Shown here in pieces: positions 5,351-9,703 of a stretch of DNA of 9,703 nt. Both the position numbers and the translations under genes were made by a program. Origin of the DNA: Prevotella sp. (GTDB lineage Bacteria; Bacteroidota; Bacteroidia; Bacteroidales; Dysgonomonadaceae). The stretch's first letter is position 1. The number at the start of each line of letters is the position of its first letter. Under the pieces are notes generated by a model that was given only the letters and a program-made list of their open reading frames with translations, was not told the DNA's origin and did not search any database. The stretch lies in contig JAISKQ010000094.1 of assembly GCA_031260865.1 (NCBI GenBank), forward strand, positions 1 through 9,703, written 5' to 3'.

Positions 5351-6967
5351 CTATTTACGATTGACTTCTTGTTGACTGTTTTTCTTTATTGTGGTTATCT
5401 TTATCACGCCGTTTTTGCCTTGTTCTCCATATATTGATATTGCGGATTCATTTTTTAAGATTTCTATCGATTCTATGATTTTCGGATCTATCGACTTCAT
5501 TTTCTCCACCGATTCTATCTTTCCGTCTATGATACATAACACATTATCAGGTAATGATTTGCTAAAATATATACTTTTTATATCATTAGGAAGATTAAAA
5601 TCATCCTTTTTTATTCCGATAACGACAACTCCATTCGCGGCCTCTTCTCCATAAATCGCTGTAGCGGTTTTGTCTTTAAGGACGCTTATATTTTTTATGT
5701 CATCAGGATTCAGATTTTGAAGATTAATATCAGATTTTACATCATCCACTATAATGAGGGGATTATTTACTCTGACAGTATCAGACATAAAAATATTAAT
5801 ATTCAAATCGTTATCCCTAACTATCGTTCGTGTCCTTCGCATTTTCAGGGTATCTTGCAATAAACAAAAAGGTTTTGATTGATAATTATTTGAATGATAA
5901 TAATATGTTAGTGTCCTTCGCGTATTTAGGGTATCTTGCAATACGTTAACTTTAACATCGGACGATTTCGCGGATGGGTCTTCTCTATCGTCTTTAATAA
6001 TAATTCGCAGGACTTTACCTTTTAGAGTATCGTCCAATACCTTTATATCGGAATTCCGGATAAATTCAGTAGGTTCCTCATCTTGGAGCAAGATGGATTG
6101 TTTCATATTCAGCACATAGCGGGGAACAGCCGAAGCCCATATAAACAAGCCGAAAACAGGGACGATAATTAAGGCGCATAGCCTCTTCCATGGAGAACTT
6201 TTCGTTTTTTTCATCATATTTAAGCGATTAAATGGTTTAGAATGATTAAAAGAGTTAGAAAAAGAAAAGACCGGTTCCTGAAAACGTTGATTGATCAGAA
6301 CAGCCTGATACAGAGTTTGGGAAACGCCGGTATCAATAACCGCCCTGTCGACCAGAAATTCATGGTTTTCTTTCAACAGGTGTACATACAGCCATGCCAA
6401 CGGGTTGAACCATTGCATCAGCAATACACATTCGCCGCAAAGTAAATCCAGCCAATGTTTTTGCTCTATATGAATGACCTCGTGTTTCAGAATCAGTTCT
6501 TTTTCGGTGTCACTCAGATTCTTAGAGTTCAGAAAAATATAGTTTAGCACAGAGAATGTCGATTTAACTTTTTCATTCTCAATGATTTTAAAATTCTTGC
6601 CGTCTGATTTTACTCCGTTCTTTACGAGGCGTATAAGTTTATTGTATGACAAAATATTTCGGGCTATCAATACGATTATCCCCAAGCAATACAGCATAAA
6701 TAACAACCCCCAACCATTTATCGAAGAATCGGGCATTACCTCATTCACCGGAATCGATAACGCGTCGGATGCCAATATGGATACCGGAATCGAAACTTCG
6801 TAAGAATACCTTATGGAAGGAATCACAAAAGACAACACGAATCCCGAAATCAGGAAAAAACGGTTAAATCGGAAAAATGAGGTCGATCTCAGAAACAGAA
6901 TATAAATGAGTAAGAATATACTTAGACATATCCCGGCTTTTGCCATATATAAAATAAATGCGTCCAT
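5351..6967 (-). CDS. BlaR1/MecR1-like M56 metallopeptidase with TonB-plug-like tail
   Basis: This is a predicted membrane zinc protease that senses a signal outside and triggers loss of the adjacent BlaI-like repressor. It has 538 residues. Membrane spans are at about 10-27, 36-53, 86-103 and 263-281. The M56 catalytic HEVIH is at 162-166, preceded by LSDTEKELILK, and NHEFLVDRAV at 201-210 supplies the likely third zinc ligand (E203). BlaR1 proteins normally carry a penicillin-binding domain after the last span. Here residues 283-538 contain no transpeptidase-like fold or SxxK motif that I can see. The tail has three LQDTL-type repeats (about 310-375) and two segments resembling SusC/TonB plug text: 404-453 (IDDV-like opening, ATAIYGEEAANGVVVI) and 479-527 (IIDGK opening, SAISIYGEQGKNGVIKIT). 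It starts 11 nt after the repressor stop. The protease role is well supported; the ligand is unknown, and a beta-lactam is not implied. Confidence 0.92.
   Translation of the reverse strand: MDAFILYMAKAGICLSIFLLIYILFLRSTSFFRFNRFFLISGFVLSFVIPSIRYSYEVSIPVSILASDALSIPVNEVMPDSSINGWGLLFMLYCLGIIVLIARNILSYNKLIRLVKNGVKSDGKNFKIIENEKVKSTFSVLNYIFLNSKNLSDTEKELILKHEVIHIEQKHWLDLLCGECVLLMQWFNPLAWLYVHLLKENHEFLVDRAVIDTGVSQTLYQAVLINQRFQEPVFSFSNSFNHSKPFNRLNMMKKTKSSPWKRLCALIIVPVFGLFIWASAVPRYVLNMKQSILLQDEEPTEFIRNSDIKVLDDTLKGKVLRIIIKDDREDPSAKSSDVKVNVLQDTLNTRRTLTYYYHSNNYQSKPFCLLQDTLKMRRTRTIVRDNDLNINIFMSDTVRVNNPLIIVDDVKSDINLQNLNPDDIKNISVLKDKTATAIYGEEAANGVVVIGIKKDDFNLPNDIKSIYFSKSLPDNVLCIIDGKIESVEKMKSIDPKIIESIEILKNESAISIYGEQGKNGVIKITTIKKNSQQEVNRK
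5830..6040 (-). repeat. in-frame DTL repeats inside the M56 protease gene
   Basis: Two 33-bp near-identical segments lie at 5830-5862 and 5911-5943, offset by 81 bp (27 codons); a diverged third is at about 6011-6040. They encode LLQDTLKMRRTRT, VLQDTLNTRRTLT and VLDDTLKGKVLRI. A weaker fourth echo is FMSDTVRV in the protein. Similarity at the nucleotide level suggests recent in-frame duplication in the sensor tail. Confidence 0.75.
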
Positions 6968-6978
6968 GGTTGTTATTC

Positions 6979-7371
6979 TTAAGTTATTGTTTTTTTATCG
7001 TTTTCCTCTTTTTCGAGAGCCTGTCGAGTTTCTTCCAATAGGGTATCCATTTCTTCTATGCTAAGGTTTGTTTCCTTTGCGAAAAAAGAAATCATCGAGG
7101 AAAACGATCCATCAAAATAATTTTTGACAAATCCAAAAAGTTGTTTTTTCGAGTATTCATTTTTTGGCACAAGCGCTTTGTAAACATTGACGCGTCCTTC
7201 GGAGCGGTGTGCCACAAAATTCTTATTCTCAAGGATGCTCAAAATGGTGGCAATCGTAGTGCGCGCGGGTTTACTCTCGGTAAATCTTTTCAGAATATCC
7301 TGAACAGTACCTTCCTCTATTATCCAGAGTATCCGCATTATTTGTTCTTCGGCTTTGGTTAGTTGCATCAT
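6979..7371 (-). CDS. BlaI/MecI-family winged-helix transcriptional repressor
   Basis: A small DNA-binding repressor, expected to dimerise on promoter DNA and to be inactivated by cleavage triggered by the M56 protease encoded 11 nt downstream. From the ATG at 7371 it has 130 residues, typical for the family (about 120-130). MQLTKAEEQIMRILW is the classic N-terminus. The recognition helix region is ARTTIATILSILENKNFV (36-53), followed by the wing HRSEGRVNVYKALV. The C-terminal helices (about 73-125) form the dimerisation part. The longest frame begins with TTG at 7386 (adding KNSH), but family alignment favours ATG at 7371 or 7368, and the TTG offers nothing better. Autoregulation is likely through the inverted repeat just upstream. 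It may also control distant targets, as BlaI relatives do. Confidence 0.93.
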   Translation of the reverse strand: MMQLTKAEEQIMRILWIIEEGTVQDILKRFTESKPARTTIATILSILENKNFVAHRSEGRVNVYKALVPKNEYSKKQLFGFVKNYFDGSFSSMISFFAKETNLSIEEMDTLLEETRQALEKEENDKKTIT

Positions 7372-7395
7372 GTGGCTGTTTTTCAATTATAGAAG

Positions 7396-7428
7396 TAAAT
7401 GTACGTCTATTTTATTAGACACACATAA
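7396..7428 (-). promoter_or_regulatory. candidate promoter and operator of the repressor/protease operon
   Basis: An inverted repeat GTCTA-6-TAGAC lies at 7405-7420. On the minus strand it is directly followed by TACATTTA (7403-7396), one mismatch from the -7 consensus TAnnTTTG, and TTATG (7428-7424) lies 20 nt upstream of that box as a weak -33. A repressor bound to the repeat would block the promoter, fitting BlaI-type autoregulation. The repeat is not the classical TACA/TGTA box of Gram-positive BlaI/MecI. Confidence 0.42.
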
Positions 7429-7489
7429 TTTTATAGTTAAATAAAAGTAAAATAGATAGCAGGGTTACAGCTGGTTATAGGCAGAAAAC

Positions 7490-8317
7490 CTATTTTGTCA
7501 ACTGCTTTTTTTGTATCATCTTTACAATTCCTCTCGAAACGAGGAATACAATTATCTGTGTGAAAATGATGAATACGCCGGACGGCACATCCAAAACGGC
7601 AGACAAGAACAAGCCCACCAAACAGCCGAAGAATCCAATCAAAACAGATAACAGAATCATCTTTACAAAGTTGGATGTAAATAAATTAGCAGTCATTTGC
7701 GGCACGGTCAGTATCGACATCAGCAACACGATTCCCACTAAACGGATCGATAGCACGATTGTGATAGCAATACCCATCATCATCGCGTATTTGATCAGAT
7801 TGACCGGCAGATTACGCGTCTTCGCGAAATCAGGATCGAACGCCGCGAAAAGGATTTGACGTCCAAACAGAAGGAAAACCACGATAAGAACCAATGACAA
7901 CACAGCCAGATAGGTTATATCGGGCTGTGTTATAGTCAATATATTACCAAAGAGATAATCAGACAGGTTCGGTGCAAATCCGGGTTTCAGATAGATAAAA
8001 ATAATACCGATAGCCATCCCCAGAGACCAAAATGAGCCAATGGCAGAATCTTCCCTAACCCCTTGCCGGGAAGAAAGCCACTCAATGCCGAAAGCCGAAA
8101 GAATGGAAAATATCATCGCCGCGAAAATAGGATTCCAGCCGAAGTAAAAACCCAGCCCTATCCCTCCTAAAGAAGCGTGCGTTATTCCTCCGCTAATAAA
8201 CACCAATCGGCGAACAACGACATAAGAACCTATAATTCCGCACGCTACACAGGCAAAGAAACTGCCTAACAACGCGTTCCGAAAAAAAGAATAGGATAAG
8301 AGATCGAAAAATTCCAT
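7490..8317 (-). CDS. metal ABC transporter permease, ZnuB/MntB (ABC-3) family
   Basis: Membrane permease of a zinc- or manganese-type ABC importer in the inner membrane; 275 residues, the usual length. About eight hydrophobic spans can be read. Family signatures include RRLVFISGGITHASLGGIGL at 36-55, GIEWLSSRQGVREDSAIGS at 77-95, DYLFGNILTIT at 120-130, AAFDPDFAKTRNLP near 158-171 (probable ATPase contact), and LVGIVLLMSILTVPQMTANL near 193-212. The ATG at 8317 gives a normal N-terminus. No ATPase or substrate-binding protein gene flanks it in this window: the glycosyltransferase lies 62 nt upstream and the repressor gene 118 nt downstream. The partner ATPase must be elsewhere. The metal cannot be assigned from sequence alone. 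Confidence 0.93.
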   Translation of the reverse strand: MEFFDLLSYSFFRNALLGSFFACVACGIIGSYVVVRRLVFISGGITHASLGGIGLGFYFGWNPIFAAMIFSILSAFGIEWLSSRQGVREDSAIGSFWSLGMAIGIIFIYLKPGFAPNLSDYLFGNILTITQPDITYLAVLSLVLIVVFLLFGRQILFAAFDPDFAKTRNLPVNLIKYAMMMGIAITIVLSIRLVGIVLLMSILTVPQMTANLFTSNFVKMILLSVLIGFFGCLVGLFLSAVLDVPSGVFIIFTQIIVFLVSRGIVKMIQKKQLTK

Positions 8318-8343
8318 ATATTATCAGTATTCACCTTCCACAA

Positions 8344-8369
8344 CTCCACCAAAGGAAGGAAGGTTGGAG
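8344..8369. repeat. imperfect inverted repeat between glycosyltransferase and permease genes
   Basis: CTCCACC at 8344-8350 pairs with GGTTGGAG at 8362-8369 with one bulge and an 11-nt loop. An overlapping alternative pairs CCTTCC (8334-8339) with GGAAGG (8354-8359). No U-tract follows on the minus strand, so it could be an attenuating hairpin, an RNA-stability element or chance. Confidence 0.3.
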
Positions 8370-8379
8370 GGGTTAATTT

Positions 8380-9285
8380 TTAATTCTTTACCAGTCCCTT
8401 TGTGACATTCCACCTGAACCGCAATAGTTTCCAGCCCTTACTTGGCGATAACTTTAAGGTATAAAAAACAAACAAGACCGTAGAGCCGATCCATTTCTTA
8501 CATTCGGATAAAACTCTGGCATGATATGTTTTTCGCGAAATAGCCTTTGTCCTTATCCTTTCGCTCTTGCCAATGGAATAAGTCAGTTCCTTGAAATATG
8601 ACTTGGTAAGTTTCTTTTCAGGAATATAATGATGAATACCCATCAGAGGCAGGTAATAAAACACCTCTCCTCCGCGGGTTAACCTGTCGTAAAGGTCTTT
8701 TTCCTCCGCGCCTATCAGTCCTGTACCTTTCCTGCCTAAGTCAACATTGAAAAGCCCATATTTCTCAAAGACTTCTTTTCGGAACGCGGAATTGCCGCCT
8801 CCCGGATATTTCCCGTTGCGAAAAGGCTTCACTTTATCCCCTTCGTACAATGCTCCGCCGATAAGCTGCTCGGTATAACGCGACAGCCACTCAGGCTTTT
8901 TCACTTCATACACAGGCACAATAGGTCCACCGCAGGCGCTGACATCGGGATGCGCCTCAAAGAATAATTTTATAGAAGAAAGATAAAAGTCGAAAACAGT
9001 GGCATCATCATCCACAAAGATAAGGATATCTCCCCTACTCTCTTCCACGCCTCTGTTGCGGGCATACGAAAGTCCCTGATTTTTTTCCACAAAATAGCGG
9101 AAATCTATCTGAGGATATTCAGACTGAAACTGTTCACATATATCTTCCGTACTATCCGTACTGTTATTGTTCACCATGACTATTTCATAGTCCTGATACG
9201 GAAAATCCTCCGCCGCTACACTTTTCAAGGCGTTGTAAAGATATTTTTCCCTATTATACGTACAGAATATGACGGAAAGTTTCAT
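8380..9285 (-). CDS. GT2-family glycosyltransferase
   Basis: A GT-A fold glycosyltransferase that moves a sugar from a nucleotide donor to an acceptor, probably in surface polysaccharide or glycoprotein synthesis. It has 301 residues. The N-terminal SVIFCTYNREKYL (4-16) and EIVMVNNNSTDST (34-46) form the nucleotide-binding start. FVDDD (90-94) holds the metal-binding DxD. GGGNSAFRK (162-170) and GAEEKDLYDRL (192-202) match the acceptor and catalytic-base region. No true membrane domain is seen; a hydrophobic helix at 268-279 and a basic C-terminus could give peripheral membrane attachment. It lies 39 nt after the YfhO-family gene, with a heptamer array in between, and both genes point the same way, suggesting co-transcription. 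The donor and acceptor are not predictable here. Confidence 0.94.
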   Translation of the reverse strand: MKLSVIFCTYNREKYLYNALKSVAAEDFPYQDYEIVMVNNNSTDSTEDICEQFQSEYPQIDFRYFVEKNQGLSYARNRGVEESRGDILIFVDDDATVFDFYLSSIKLFFEAHPDVSACGGPIVPVYEVKKPEWLSRYTEQLIGGALYEGDKVKPFRNGKYPGGGNSAFRKEVFEKYGLFNVDLGRKGTGLIGAEEKDLYDRLTRGGEVFYYLPLMGIHHYIPEKKLTKSYFKELTYSIGKSERIRTKAISRKTYHARVLSECKKWIGSTVLFVFYTLKLSPSKGWKLLRFRWNVTKGLVKN

Positions 9286-9292
9286 TGTTTGT

Positions 9293-9355
9293 TAGTTACA
9301 AGTTACGAGTTACAAGTTACGAGTTTATAGCTTTAAGTACTTACTACTTACTATT
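9293..9355. repeat. heptamer tandem array (RAGTTAC) spanning a gene junction
   Basis: Nine 7-bp steps: TAGTTAC, AAGTTAC, GAGTTAC, AAGTTAC, GAGTTTA, then decaying TAGCTTT, AAGTACT, TACTACT, TACTATT. The clean units fill the 39-nt gap between the glycosyltransferase start and the YfhO-family stop. The decayed ones overlap the last codons of the YfhO-family gene. The unit is the same as at 4324-4379. Confidence 0.72.
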
Positions 9356-9703
9356 TTACGCTCTTTTCTACCCGATTTATAATTCAATATAATTGTGCCG
9401 ATTAGCAATAAGACAAGAATTCCTGACGACGCGGTTGCTACCATACGGCTTGTATAATAACCTTTGGGGTGAAATTCAAATACCACCTCATGCTCTCCGG
9501 CAGGAACGCGCATTGCCCTCAGCGTCCAGTCGGCGCGGAAGTGAGGTGCTTCTTTCCCATCGATATACGCCTGCCATCCGTTCGAAAAATAGATTTCGGA
9601 AAGGACAGCCAACTGTTCGCTCGCGGCTTTCGATTTATACTTCAGCATATCCGGCTTATACTCCGTAAGTTCGATAGTGGCGGTAGAATCCGGAACTATT
9701 GCT
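9325..9703 (-). CDS. YfhO-family membrane protein, C-terminal part only
   Basis: The last 125 residues of a large membrane protein of the YfhO family, whose members are big multi-span proteins linked to surface glycosylation. The frame is open to the right edge of the window, so the ATG at 9648 is internal and not the start. The visible part is a beta-rich extracytoplasmic segment (ATIELTEYKPDMLKYKSKA, then LAVLSEIYFSNGWQAYIDGKE, HFRADWTLRAMRVPAGEHEV, FEFHPKGYY). This is the typical C-terminal YfhO text with the GW-Y-DG motif, followed by a final membrane span (MVATASSGILVLLLIGTIIL) and a basic tail. It is immediately upstream of the GT2 gene, consistent with a shared envelope-glycan role. 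The last ten residues appear to be encoded by decayed heptamer repeats. Confidence 0.88.
   Translation of the reverse strand, partial: AIVPDSTATIELTEYKPDMLKYKSKAASEQLAVLSEIYFSNGWQAYIDGKEAPHFRADWTLRAMRVPAGEHEVVFEFHPKGYYTSRMVATASSGILVLLLIGTIILNYKSGRKERKIVSSKYLKL

Noticed and set aside
5351..6967. Beta-lactam resistance sensor (true BlaR1)
   Set aside because: The M56 domain is present, but no penicillin-binding domain and no beta-lactamase gene is in the window.
7440..7489. Terminator after the metal permease gene
   Set aside because: Only a 4-bp TAGG/CCTA stem and a TAACC direct repeat are visible, with no U-tract.
9325..9648. Complete small 107-residue membrane protein starting at 9648
   Set aside because: The frame stays open to the window edge and the extra upstream residues continue the YfhO-type C-terminal domain, so it is the end of a larger gene.

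Overview
The window looks like a chromosomal segment from a member of the Bacteroidetes, most likely the order Bacteroidales. This rests on several things: a TolC/HlyD/MFS efflux operon of Bacteroidetes type, an M56 metalloprotease whose tail carries SusC-style TonB-plug motifs, a large YfhO-type membrane protein next to a GT2 glycosyltransferase, a promoter-like TATCTTTG matching the Bacteroidetes -7 consensus (TAnnTTTG), AT-rich leaders without clear Shine-Dalgarno sites, and GTTACAA/GTTACGA heptamer repeats. Genus cannot be fixed from this window. Every convincing gene is on the minus strand, so transcription runs from high to low coordinates.

Read in the direction of transcription, the right end (9703 to 7490) holds the C-terminus of a YfhO-family membrane protein (cut by the window edge), a GT2 glycosyltransferase, and the permease of a zinc/manganese-type ABC importer with no ATPase or binding protein beside it. 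The middle (7371 to 5351) is a two-gene BlaI/BlaR1-like module: a winged-helix repressor with a candidate operator at its promoter, followed 11 nt later by a membrane M56 protease. The protease lacks a penicillin-binding sensor. Its extracytoplasmic tail instead has short DTL repeats and two TonB-plug-like segments. Repressor and protease probably form a sense-cleave-derepress switch, but ligand and targets are not visible.

The left end (4022 to 1) is a tightly packed tripartite efflux operon: a TolC-like outer-membrane channel, then 2 nt later an EmrA-like membrane fusion protein, then 1 nt later an EmrB/DHA2-like 14-TM MFS pump that runs off the left edge. Together they would move hydrophobic compounds from the cytoplasm or inner membrane across both membranes.

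The most unusual part is the 1.3 kb gene-free stretch at 4023-5350. It contains five co-oriented copies of a motif with core TTACTTTTGT. These separate unlike segments: a heptamer array, a twin CCCT/AGGG hairpin, and a GC-richer block of about 350 bp full of stem-loops. The ORFs across that block look spurious. The same heptamer repeat recurs at 9293-9355, between the YfhO and glycosyltransferase genes, and appears to have shaped the last codons of the YfhO gene.
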